Assembly: GCA_949825025.1 (NCBI GenBank)
Contig: OX463781.1
Span: 8,186,648-8,250,647 of the forward strand
Length of the DNA: 64,000 nt
From: Siphlonurus alternatus
Lineage: Eukaryota > Arthropoda > Insecta > Ephemeroptera > Siphlonuridae
Direction of reading: 5' to 3'
Shown piece after piece: positions 52,660 to 64,000 of this stretch. Below the pieces are notes generated by a model. It had not been told where the DNA came from, searched no databases, and saw only the letters and a list, made by a program, of their open reading frames with translations. How positions within the stretch are numbered: the first letter of the stretch is position 1; every line of letters starts with the position of its first letter. The position numbers and the translations under genes were made by a program.

Positions 52660-53140
52660 CTTCTTACGTTATGAAATGATCGGCAAACGGTTGGTATATC
52701 GGTTGTAGTTGGTCACTCACTACCACCTCCTCCAGCCCTATAGATAGGGTAGGAGTATGAGGTAATAATAATATGAGATGATAAACCAATGATGGTAAAG
52801 TGGGGGGAGAAATAGGGGAAATAAAAAAAAAGAAGAATATTATAACTAGAACATCCTTCTAATTATATTGGCTTATTGCCCGATATTTCACAAGAACACA
52901 CGATTATGATGTTAATGATTTTTTTTTGTAGTATGTCGGTATGGTTTATATGACCAACCGCATACACAACCGTTGCGCGCGCCTACTCAGGCGGGAGTGA
53001 GACTTGGAACTGGAGTTACAAGAGCAAGCAGGAGGCAAAGGCAGTCGCCATCAACTCGCTCTAGCAGTTACATTCAAGAGGGAGGGGCGGCGGTGAACCA
53101 CAGCCCATGCAAACACCTGAGCCACCTGAGTGCAAGATCA
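52660..53140 (-). promoter_or_regulatory. Probable 5' UTR and promoter region of the cuticle-protein gene
   Basis: Just upstream of the start codon on the minus strand there are two TATA-like sequences: CATATAAA at 52945-52952 and the weaker TATCTATA at 52738-52745. A G+C-rich block lies beyond the first one at 52960-53140, with GGGCGG-type and E-box-like motifs. The first would give a leader of about 260 bases and the second one of about 50. No clear initiator decides between them. Confidence 0.35.
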
Positions 53141-56100
53141 AAATAAACCAATAATCTTAAAATTCAAATAATAAAATGAAAATTTTTAAATATAAAAAAA
53201 TATTGATGAGAGGGAAAACTATTTTTAGATTAACTACGACTTAAAAATTTATTTGTGATTTTTATTTCTAAAGAAGTTTTTTTAAAGGTCATTACTGTCA
53301 TTAGAGATATTAAATGTTGTGCTTTTGTTTTTGTTTTTTTTCGATGATGTAACCTCTTAGTATAATACACGTTGGTGTTTCTTATACCTGTCATATTAAA
53401 TTACATTTTAACATTCTTATCATACTTATATTATAGTAAAAAGTAGTATATAAATATTATAAGATTTTCTTCTTCTTTAAGACTTTTTTGTGTTGTTTCG
53501 TGTATTTTTAATATATAATGTGACATCGCCAAGAATTTGCTGTACACTGAAAAGCATTTAAATTGGCTTGTAGAATTAAATTTTCATACAGACAAGTGAG
53601 TATTTTTAATGCATTTTTGATGCACTTCAGTGAGCAAAAAGAAAAATTGTAGAAAAAAAAAATGAAACAATTTTTTTAAATAATTAAAATTGAAAATTTG
53701 TATTTATTTAATATACGTCTGTGTATTGTGAGAAATAAAATACTTAGAAATTTTTTGTTGATGAAAAGGCTTCTATGTTATTTGAACTTTAGCCTGAGAT
53801 AAATACTTGATTTGAATACGCAATCAACGCATTATTTTCCTTTTCAAAATCTTTTTATATGGCACTCAATGCCACGACGCGGTAATTAACATTATTTTCT
53901 CGCGAGATAAACGTGCTCATCCGGCAGGAATTTCACCTTGGTGGAGCGAGTCGATGCCCCGCGACAATGTCAGATCAGCTGACCTGGCCGGCCCGTATTG
54001 TCCTGCCATAAGATGTATGGCTTCATTCCTTTCAATGGTGCAATATATATTTCAAACTTTTTTGTAAGTGTTAAATGCTTGGTATTTTTACGGTGCAAAG
54101 TATTTAAATTTTTATGGTTTAAAATTTATTAAAATATTAATATTAACTTTTAAATTTTGCTATGAGGTAAAAATATATTCTATTATGCACATTCTGTATT
54201 TTGATATCAAAATAAATTAAAGAACTGGACACCGTTCTATATTATTTATTACTAGTACTAGTTTACAATATTAATTTTTAGTATTTGAATTGAGGTCTTT
54301 ATACGAATCACGAAGTGTTTACTGGTAAATAGTTCTTGTTGAAGTCCAATTTGGCACAGTAAAATTTGAAAAATTTAGTTATAATTATTGTAATTTTATA
54401 ATAAATTATATTGAAAGCATATACTTAAACATGGGGGTTAAGATATCAGATATCATCATTTGGTCCATGTAAATTTCAAACCAGAAAAAAAATCCTGCGT
54501 TGAAGTTTCCAGATTTTTTAAACTGAGATTTCAGAAAATCATCGTATTAAAAATAAAACGTGTCATTCTTGCTAGTTTGAGTGTACAAAAATAGACAAGG
54601 CATAATTTTACAAACACATGAGGGTTTGCAGCCACGAGGCTGTGCTATAAAATGGCAAGGTGTGGTGGAGTGACCCGTTTATTGGCTAGGATGGCATCAA
54701 GTTAAGTACGGCAGAGTTTTTAATACTTTGAATTGATAATTATGCTTGAAAGGGAAACCAGTTGGCTACACCGTAAAAAAAATGAAAAGAGAACATTTTA
54801 TTTCATAGAGATAGATATGAGGGAAAAATTACCAAATTAGAATTAAAAAAATAATTAGCTAACTCTTGGTGGTGTAAATTTTTAATTTAATTGAACCAAC
54901 TTTATTTTACAATATATCACACGTGTTTTTGCAATCCTTAAGTGAAACCCTGAAGTCTCGACATACAATTAAAAAGTTGCAGCCCTGAGTACGGAAAAAA
55001 AAATGTTCTCAAAATGTTAAGATTTGAATGTTTTGAAGTAAAACCTATATTTTCTCAACGTGTGCGGTACGAGACACATTGTTACATAAACAACGCTGTT
55101 CTGGTTATCCAACAATAGGCCTGCTGTGGATTTAAGACCTCCAAACCAGCATGCATTCACTATCAATTTTTATGTATACTCACTTGCAAAATAAATCAAA
55201 TAAAAGTACAAAAAATTGACACAATTTTGGATATTTTATAATGCTTAAAGTTCAATTCGTTCTAAATTTCAACGCAGATTAGTTTTTTAGTAACTATTTA
55301 TGTATACATTTTGTCAAGAAGAGCAGACTGTAGTTATTAGTATTGGTATTATTTCTTTTGCTACATTTCTTATGCCTAAGTCTGTACAGTACTAGGTTTG
55401 TTACAACACATGTCATTGCAAATAAAAATTGGCCTTTTTTATTATGGAATAGTTTTTATTTTGTACTAGATTTTGTCTACGTATATAAAAATGTGTAATA
55501 TTAAATTTTAAACTAAAAACAGACACACAAAATATAAAATGAAATTTTAACTAACACTACTAACAGGATGAACGAGAATGATAAAGAAGAAAAAAAAAGG
55601 CTGTGAAGTTTGACATTAAAACAATTATTAATTTATGAGTGTAATTTGCATATCTTCTTTGAGATTCCATTTTACCGATTTAATTTTGTTTTTATTGGTA
55701 GCAATGAATAATTTTATAACCTATTATTAATTATATACTTTTTTTAAATTGCAAACAGAATATCTTTACAATATTCTTCAGCTGGAGCAAAAAATTGTAA
55801 ACAAAAACAAGCTCTCTTTTATATTTTACAAAAAAAAATATATATGAGTAATTTAATTAAAAATAATTATTCCATTATTTAAAAAAAAAACTAGTATATA
55901 ACGATGATAGATATAAATGACATGTTGTCATATGGATTAAAATTCTTAGTAATGATTGAAAAGGATATTATTTTTACAATGAAAACTTGTATGTATATTG
56001 GAATATATTAAAGACATCATGAAATATTATAAGTACAAAAAGTTGTATGTTTCATACTGGTTTGTCAATATAGTAAACGTTACATTAAACATGGTACTGA

Positions 56101-57842
56101 TAATTCAATTCTAGTTTGAGTGATGGTTCGATCGAGCAATTATGACATCCTCAGTGACGGTTTTCAATAAGTGATGCAAGGATACAATACCGTCTGATGA
56201 ACCAAGATGCAATATTTAGCCAGGTACAATGGACGTGTGTGTTGCGTAATGTTGACAAAAAAAAAGGTTCAGACTAAATTTTGTTTTTCACGACTTGAAA
56301 TAAAAATAATGATAGAATCTATGGCAAAAGTAGCAACTTATGTTTTAACGGCGTGAGAAGGTTGAAATAAATAGTTACTATTTTTTTTTTTACTGATTCT
56401 AGCTTTTAAAAAACTGTTCCATTAATTTAGTGAGGAACACCAGCAGTTTCTCTTCTTCTCGTTTACACCAAAGACATGTGAAATACAAAATTATTATAGT
56501 ACAATTTTGGGCAAGAGAAAAGCTGATGTGGTAAAAAAGAAAATATATGGAAAAATAGATTTTATAAATGCATCGATTTGAGCATATTTTAAAGTTAGCC
56601 GCAGTACAAAAATGAAATTGGTACAACTGTACTAGCTATAGACATGCAGTAATGAAATTTTAATATTAAGAGTTTTAATAATTTTCCAGAATCTCGATGA
56701 AATAAATTTAATTAAATTTTCTTTTAATTAATTACGGAATGTATATTAAGTTCTGTATTATGATAAATCTTATATGATGTTGATTTTTATTGCATTGATT
56801 TTTATATATTATTTCTTTATTTACTACTGTTTCTTGCTATATTTCAATTACTTGCTTGATGTGCAATAATATATTTTTATTATAAATGTACATTCCTATA
56901 TTTATAATGTTTCTCCATTTTTTTTTGTATAATGTATTTCACTATATTTTATCGAATAATCAATATATATTACCTTAACTCATATATACGTTATAATTCC
57001 AATGAAATGTACCTTTATATCATATACCTTGTTTATGATATACTACAAGATTGTGACTATAACACATAATGCGTGGAGTACAAGATTATATAGCAGCCTT
57101 CAGTTGCAAGGCGATTGAGTTTTGTTACACTTTACATGCTGTGATTACCGCGTGGTTGCATCGTCGTTATGTCAGATACTGCATGTGTAAAAATTACGGC
57201 GGCAGTGAAATTTCACGCTCCAAAGGGTTTACAACGAGTGCTGCTGCAGCCACTGCAATGATGTTACATGCCTCGTGAATTCTTTGTAGTAACATTTAGA
57301 GACCGGCTTGCTTGGTGAAACAATTCATCATCCATTTACTCACGAGAGTATTCATCATAAATTTTCTTTTGCTTTTGTTAACAACTAAAATGTTTTTTAA
57401 ATTAAGGAATTTTCCATCCTCTTTGTGTATAATTATATCTTTAAAAATATGTAAACATAAATTTATATTCACTATATGTATATAAGGCGGTTGCATGAGC
57501 AACGCAATCAGTCTACTTTACAGGGGCTGAGTGAAAACTTGCGCGCGCAGCCTGCCATGCCGGTGGAGTGGTAGAGAACTCTGCATGCAGGCAAAAGATT
57601 AAAAAAATACATTATAAATTGCTTAGATGAATTATTTAAAATGAAAATAAAAAATGTGAGGTGAACAAAATGTTTGAAATAAAATTTACAAACTTCTGCT
57701 CACCTCAGAATTCAGAATCTTTTCTTTATATATTTGCAAATATTTTTTTAAATATTTTCTCCTATACTTATACATTGCGGAGCTCCACCAGGCCACCATC
57801 GACGACTGGCGGACAATTGTTGAAACTCCCGATCCAAGGTCA
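53141..57842. other. Intergenic DNA upstream of the cuticle gene
   Basis: No gene is supported. G+C-richer islands lie at about 53870-54010 (TCAGCTGACC near 53975), 54620-54720 (with a TATAAAA near 54649), 55050-55150, 57080-57280 and 57530-57590. The 57063-57278 block is open on the plus strand (MRGVQDYIAAFSCKAIEF...) but unrecognised. The remaining sequence is A/T-rich with many homopolymer runs. Confidence 0.5.
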
Positions 57843-57904
57843 CACTGACGTCACACGCAAGCGCCTATATTAGGCGCTTGCGTGTGTCCGGTGTGTCGTC
57901 AGTG
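57843..57904. repeat. Strong nested hairpin with a CRE-like palindrome at its edge
   Basis: The inner arms CACACGCAAGCGCCTA (57852-57867) and TAGGCGCTTGCGTGTG (57871-57886) are perfectly complementary around a three-base loop. Outer arms CACTGACG (57843-57850) and CGTCAGTG (57897-57904) extend it, with a 10-base bulge on the right. TGACGTCA overlaps the left shoulder (57846-57853), and CCAAGGTCA lies just upstream (57834-57842). A TATATAA follows directly on the right. Whether it acts as DNA cruciform, RNA hairpin or short transposon relic is unknown. Confidence 0.75.
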
Positions 57905-59367
57905 TATATAATACTGCATTTTTTTTTTAAAATAAAGAGTGTGATTTTTAATAATTATATATTTATCTTTTTTTTAGCAAGCTTTTACTTAGTATATTCA
58001 TGTGATTTTAATATAAATTTCTTTTATTTTAATTTGATTTTTTTTTTTAAAATTTACAGACTTAAAAAAAACTCACGTTATTGGACACAAGAAAAAATAA
58101 TATAAAATTACGAATACGATGAATAAAAACATAAAAATCCGGTCTCTATTACTTTGAACTTGAGCCAAAGTAAATAAAGAATCTTTTGTGCGACAGTAAT
58201 GCACGACATCAATCGCGGAAGAGTACCTTTTATCTCTTTAAAAACACAATAAAAAATATTTAAGCAACTTTTTATTATTATTTGACTTATACATAAAACC
58301 TGTACTTGAAAAAAAAGTGCTGTCAATATATATGTTCTGTATGAATAATGAATTTTAAATTTACGTTTCACAATATTATTTGACCTTGCTTTGATATTAT
58401 ATTGGTTTAATGCACTATCAGTATGCACATTTTTAAAGGATGTGGATAAATTAAGGGAATAATAATGAGGTGTAATATTACATACCTCAAAACACATATA
58501 CTTGTGTTTCAACTGAAACTTGTAACCTAATTTAGACTACTGTGTGTTGGGGATACTGAGAAATGGTTGTTTATTGATCATAAAAAAAAATCAGCAGCTC
58601 TTTAATAAATGCTGACGTTTCTGCCACTTATTTTTTTATAGTAAATAGAATATTTAAATTAAATTACATGCTGTTTACTTTTATACTTTTAAATTTAGTT
58701 TATTGGTGTACCTGTTTAAATCGCAGCCGTTATTCCTAATGATTATTTATTTTCAAGTATTGTTGATAATTAATTTAAAAAATTATGAACAAATATTATT
58801 TCAGTTAGCAAACGCTTCTAGTAAATTTGAAAACATATCAGAAAAGTCAATAAAAGTTCAAGAAATTGACTAAGGCAAGTATTGTTAAAGTGTATATCAA
58901 GTTCAAATTTAATTGCAATTACTTAAGAAACTACGTAATTAATTTTAATATTAATTTTAATTAGCAAAATTATGCTCTTTGTGTATTTATATATTTTTTC
59001 CCGTACAGTAGATTTAAAAAAATTAAAGCTGGAATGTTTTATTATTAAAATTTTGTTCAATACTTACCATAACATGATATTGTATTTTTTAAATAAAATA
59101 TAAGTAAGAATAGTTCAGAACACTAATTTTTGAATCTTGTAGGATTGGTAGGACTCGTTAAAAATAATTTAATTACCAACTTTAGTGAAACTCATAATTA
59201 AGTGTACAGAAATATAAGTTTTTCTTTATTGTATGCAATGTATATTATGCTCCTTCAGCTTGAGTATGTCAACTATTAATATATTGACAACACTTTTATC
59301 AATGCAGACATTAAAAATTCTATTTTCATGTTAGTCATCATCACTTCAGCTTCTATTTGCTTAGCTT
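57905..59367. other. A+T-rich intergenic DNA
   Basis: No gene is supported. A 134-codon frame on the minus strand (58108-58512) lacks a proper ATG at its 5' end and has A/T-driven composition. Confidence 0.6.
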
Positions 59368-59641
59368 AGGTGCTTTCACATATTCGAAAATCGCTTATAC
59401 GGAAACGCTCCGTAGCTACTCCGTAGCAAATGTCTTGATTTTGCTGCGGCGCTCCGTAGCACCTCGCGATCTTCTGCGGAACGTTCTACGGAACTCCGTA
59501 GCAAAATCAAGATGAGTTTGATTTTGCTGCGGCATTCACATGATTTTCCGCCGCAGCTGCCGCAGACGAACAAGAATATGTGAAAGGCCTACGGCATTGC
59601 TACGGAACTCCGTAGCGATTTTCGAATATGTGAAAGCACCT
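59368..59641. mobile_element. 274-bp MITE, PIF/Harbinger-like
   Basis: Left end AGGTGCTTTCACATATTCG continues to AAAATCGCT; the right end is its exact complement, a perfect 28-bp terminal inverted repeat. The interior is far richer in G+C than the flanks and contains five copies of CTCCGTAGC plus inverted TACGGA motifs. TTA directly precedes GGTGC on the left and TTTA follows GCACC on the right. This nearly fits the 3-bp TTA/TAA duplication of PIF/Harbinger elements, but the boundary is ambiguous by one base. No transposase frame is present. Confidence 0.88.
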
Positions 59642-60206
<565 letters not shown>

Positions 60207-63200
60207 AATATGTATATATATAATGAGAAATCTATACAACAGAACACTATTAACTTATATATTGGTGGGTTTGTTTGGATAGTATCTTTGCCGAAGTAAT
60301 ATACCCGCATGCGATATTGCTATTCACCGCCGCAAGGTGATAATAAAAGACAAAACAATGCAAGCTATTTAATTTATACCTACAGGAAATGCGAAGATGA
60401 TTAAGGTGCCAATAAAATTCGACACTGAAAGTTTGAATCTGTTGACCTTACTGCACGTTTCACAGACTACAAATAAAAAATTGCCGGCTGGTGCGCGCAC
60501 TTATCAAGCTATTTTCTTGATATCAAGCAATTTTCAGCTCTTCTTATAAATTGATAAAAGTAAAAACCTTTTAAAAAGCACTTTAATATAATTATTGTAT
60601 GGTTGGCATGATGTTTACAATAATATTATAATTCATTGTATTTTGGATGTACAAAAAGGAAGTAAAAATATTAATGCTAATATAAAGTGTGTTTTTTTTT
60701 TTACTATTTGGAGACATCAATGCTTGCATCATGATATAAAAATAGAAATAGAGCTAGGATTTTATTATTATTATTTCAAAACATACAGTTATTGTCCAGC
60801 AAAGATCAAATTAATAATTATATGTTGCCGGTGCAAAATATAAACAAAAATGTCCCTTCATTAATGAAAAGTTGATCAAATCAAATTTCTCATGTTTGAA
60901 GGTTTTTAAAAAAACAAATGTATTGAAATCAATAAAATTCAACACAACAAAAACAAAAAAGCAAAGCGTACAGTGACCTTATTTTGTGAAGGTAATGTAC
61001 AATATACTGTTACAGTACATTCCTTGTCATAAAAAAAACAATAATTAATTTAATTTCTTTCGATAAGAATCTTACATTAGTCAAAGACTTTTTATTTACT
61101 GTTGTTGTGTATAGCTTTGATTAATTTCTATATTTAGCAAATATAATCCGAGAAACAGGTGTTACGTCATCGGAATGCTCACGGTGATGAGACGGTGATG
61201 CGACTGGGTGGCGTCTGCCTCTCAGGCGCTCGAGGTTCAAGGAGTCTGCCCCAGTCCATCAAGGTCGGCCACGCCCCGCGCCCTCGGCCTCCCAACCACC
61301 GTGGGCCGTCACACCTCACATCTTAGTGTTAAATCATACGATTATGAGCCTTAAAACTTGATATTATGTGGTCAATATTGGTAAAATTGATACTTCTTTT
61401 AGTCTCTTCATTCGAATATAATATTAATGTTGTGGCTAGATCAAGACATTGAATTATATTTAATGTTTTCATTTTGTTTTTTCGATATGTAATTTTAGTA
61501 AGGTCATTGTGGTAATTTTTACTAGTTTTCTTCTAAATTAAGATGGGAAAATAATAATAGAAAAAACAGTAACGTAAATTGTGATTAGCAGCGATTTAAG
61601 AACGATAATTTTTCTAATAGAAATTTATGTGGTACTGGTAACAAACGTTTACTAACAATTACTTTGTTTTTACGATCTTCGAAAGGAATAAAAGGGAAAT
61701 AAAATTTAATTAAACTTTAAAACAATAAAATCAGCTGTTACGTCTATATACGTCGATTTGTCAGAAGAAATGGTTGACAATGCATCGTGTGTTCAACATT
61801 ATAAATGTGGGATTTCAGTCGAGCTTGCATGCAATTTTCTGCAAGGTTGCAGTTTATTATCTAATTTACATTACTGCTGCATTATACAGTGATTATATAA
61901 GCATAGTTTATATACATAGGTCATATTAGTGTCATTAGTGAGTGTCATTGTGTCAATGCATCATAGGTGCATAGGGCATAACTTCGCTATGCAAATTTTA
62001 ATTATCATTTTTAAACGTTATTTGCAAATAGACTATCTTGTTAAAATTAAAATTTCTTTTACCTTTTCCTGCTTTATTTTAATTTAAATAATATCAATTT
62101 CTGAAATTGCATTTTATACACTTAAGTGCACGGTAAATTTTACATGACTTCGTATAAATTTAATTTCAAAGCACAAAAAAAAAAAAAAAAAAAGGAAAAA
62201 AAGTGTAGCTTGAAAATGAAAAATATAATAAGCTTTTATTCAATATCTTTAAGTTCAACTTTATTTTCTCACTATATATATTTGTGTGTAGTAAATATGC
62301 CAGATTCTTTATTCTATGCATTTACAAATCGATGCAAAATACACATTTAAAACACATAAATTTTTTTATTGATTTTACTATCTGGTCCTTACGATCTTTG
62401 GTTATAGTGTCCCTCAGTATTTCCTGTCTGCAAATTTTACATTATCAAGATCGCTTGATGAGGTCATAGGAAATATCAATTTGTCATGTTCATTTTAGGC
62501 TGCATGAATGAGTTGAAAGAATCCTAGACACCATTCATTCATTAATTTTGGGCTTAATCTGTCATCACACTGAATAAATTAGAACGAACATCAACTTGAA
62601 TAATAAATTATAATTTTCAAAATACTAACAAGGAACAGTTCAGTAGTAAAAATTTAATTTTGTTTTATCGTCACTAAAAGATATAAATCAACATTTCAAT
62701 TATAAAATAATTAAATTAAAACAGAGTGAATAATAATAAATTAAAACTATTTTTAAGTGCAAACTTCTCACACGTCAATTCACATCTATAAATTTTACAT
62801 AAAGATAAGAACAGATATTATAAAATAAGATATCATGTTACAATAAAACAATAAAAAACGTAAACAAATAATTCAATCTACATAAACAATGAACAGGGAG
62901 ATGTATAATAATATAAATCCTGTATTGTATTTTTATACATCAAAATACAAGTTAGATATACGACGAGATAGGTACCAACAAAGTGTTGTTTTAATTGTTT
63001 CCGTTGACAGCCAAGAAATCCCACTGTCTTCTTCCTCTCGACTATCTCGCGACATCTCTCTCACCATTGTTGTTAGATTACACTGTAGTCCGGTCATCGA
63101 TCACGCTTAGTCAGGGGCGCATAATTTAGCAAAGACTCGCCTCAAATTCGACATCGCGCGTAAGAAGTACCTATTTAGAAAATAATGATGGAAGAAATCG

Positions 63201-63261
63201 CTTAAATTTTACAGGTTTTTCAAAATTTAAATTTTTATTGGTATTTCATAAAAAGGCACTA
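60207..63261. other. Intergenic DNA with two G+C-rich islands
   Basis: No gene is supported. The island at about 61150-61320 holds TTACGTCATC, TCAAGGTCG (near 61259) and GGCCACGCCCCGCGCC, the last resembling a KLF/Sp1 site. A second island lies at about 62960-63130. An A-run of 19 is at about 62174-62192. Confidence 0.55.
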
Positions 63262-63406
63262 TAAAAGGCATTCACAAATCTTAAGGCCGCATTTAAGGCT
63301 CGATAATTTAAAGCTTGATTTTAGATGTGTTTTTTAGATCCAAAATTTCTGGTCTTCAATTATTGAGCCTTAAATGTGGCCTTAAGGCTTTGTGAATCCC
63401 CTTTTA
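63262..63406. mobile_element. 145-bp miniature inverted-repeat element
   Basis: The left arm (TAAAAGGCATTCACAAA..., then TTAAGGCCGCATTTAAGGCT) is mirrored by the right arm (AGCCTTAAATGTGGCCTTAA..., then TTTGTGAATCCCCTTTTA). The arms are about 45 bases with a few mismatches. Both ends are bordered by TA, as expected for a Tc1/mariner-type insertion, although the TA-rich context makes this weak. No coding capacity. Confidence 0.8.
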
Positions 63407-64000
63407 TATGTATTATGTTTTGAGGAGAGTAAAATTATACAGTATATATTTGCAGTGTTAAGAAATAATTAATATAAAAAGAGAGGCAAGCTTGTTTTCG
63501 TATGATAGCAAAAGTAGACAGTTTTTCAGTACTTTTGACTTTTATTGGCAATTCAAATATTATGCATCTATAAGCGTAATCTTGACACAATTAAAACTTG
63601 TAAGTGCATTTAGATTTATATTAAGTGCATACTTTATTTTGCATTGTAAATTTGCTTTTTGTACAAACGAGTTTTTTATTTCAAGTTCATTTTAATCAGA
63701 TCATATTTTAATTTCTATTTTTTTTTTATCTTGCAGTACTTTAGTACTTATATATACAAAAACAATTTAACCATTTACATATTTTACTATAGAGAAAATC
63801 ATCCATCATGTAAAATGTCAGTAAATTTTAGTTACAATGGAATATAAACACATGGCAGACAATTTAAGATTATTAAGATATTACCGGGCAAAAAAGTCTG
63901 CACATTACATCGTGATTACTTAGCCAGGTCGGGTTATTAATCGCATTAATCTTGGACGCCAAGCTGAAGGAGAAATTATTAAGGCCGTAATTTAGTTGAT
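63407..64000. other. A+T-rich sequence to the window edge
   Basis: No gene or structured element was recognised. Confidence 0.6.

Noticed and set aside
58108..58512. 134-codon frame on the minus strand
   Set aside because: There is no proper ATG at the 5' end, composition is A/T-driven, and no domain is recognised. Frames near this length are expected by chance in a window of this size.

Overview
The window looks like nuclear DNA of an arthropod, most likely an insect. The strongest evidence is a secreted cuticle protein with a Rebers-Riddiford (R&R) chitin-binding domain. The DNA is also strongly A+T-rich (roughly 70% or more by eye), the coding exons are spliced at GT/AG sites, genes are sparse, simple repeats are long, and DNA transposon relics are frequent. 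I cannot name the species. No bacterial-style operons, rRNA, tRNA or CRISPR arrays are visible.

Only two protein-coding genes can be supported. The first is a cuticle-protein gene on the minus strand. Its last exon (21047-22516) encodes nearly the whole protein: a low-complexity Ser/Thr/Pro/Gln region, six YG(Q/T)PE heptads and a C-terminal R&R domain. It lacks a start and a complete signal peptide. A 54-base exon at 52606-52659 supplies both, and the two join in phase 0 through consensus splice sites to give a 507-residue precursor. The implied intron is about 30 kb. Inside it, on the opposite strand, lies the second gene (33502-34302), a 266-residue four-pass membrane protein resembling TMEM179, with an uninterrupted reading frame.

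The rest is non-coding. From 1 to about 20900 it is A+T-rich intergenic DNA with short G+C-rich islands, one degenerate palindromic MITE (7302-7643), a poly(T)-headed retroposon-like block (1561-1784) and TA microsatellites. The large intron (22517-52605) holds a well-preserved copy of the same MITE family (24405-24727), a non-autonomous hAT element with a perfect 8-bp target duplication (30134-31547), a cluster of FTZ-F1-like sites (26291-26412), two long GA arrays, and a regulatory-looking island at 46330-46660. From 52660 to 64000 come the probable promoter of the cuticle gene, a near-perfect hairpin (57843-57904) and two further MITEs (59368-59641 and 63262-63406).

The G+C-rich islands repeatedly carry the palindrome TGACGTCA (nine copies, five of them within GTGACGTCAC). 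Two copies lie in the arms of the 24405 MITE. The intron of the cuticle gene therefore appears to be both a regulatory landscape (FTZ-F1 is a known moulting-cycle regulator of cuticle genes) and the host of an unrelated nested gene. I did not find a clear case of an undescribed biological system. The nested-gene/giant-intron arrangement, the transposon families and the recurring CRE-like palindromes are the points most worth following up.
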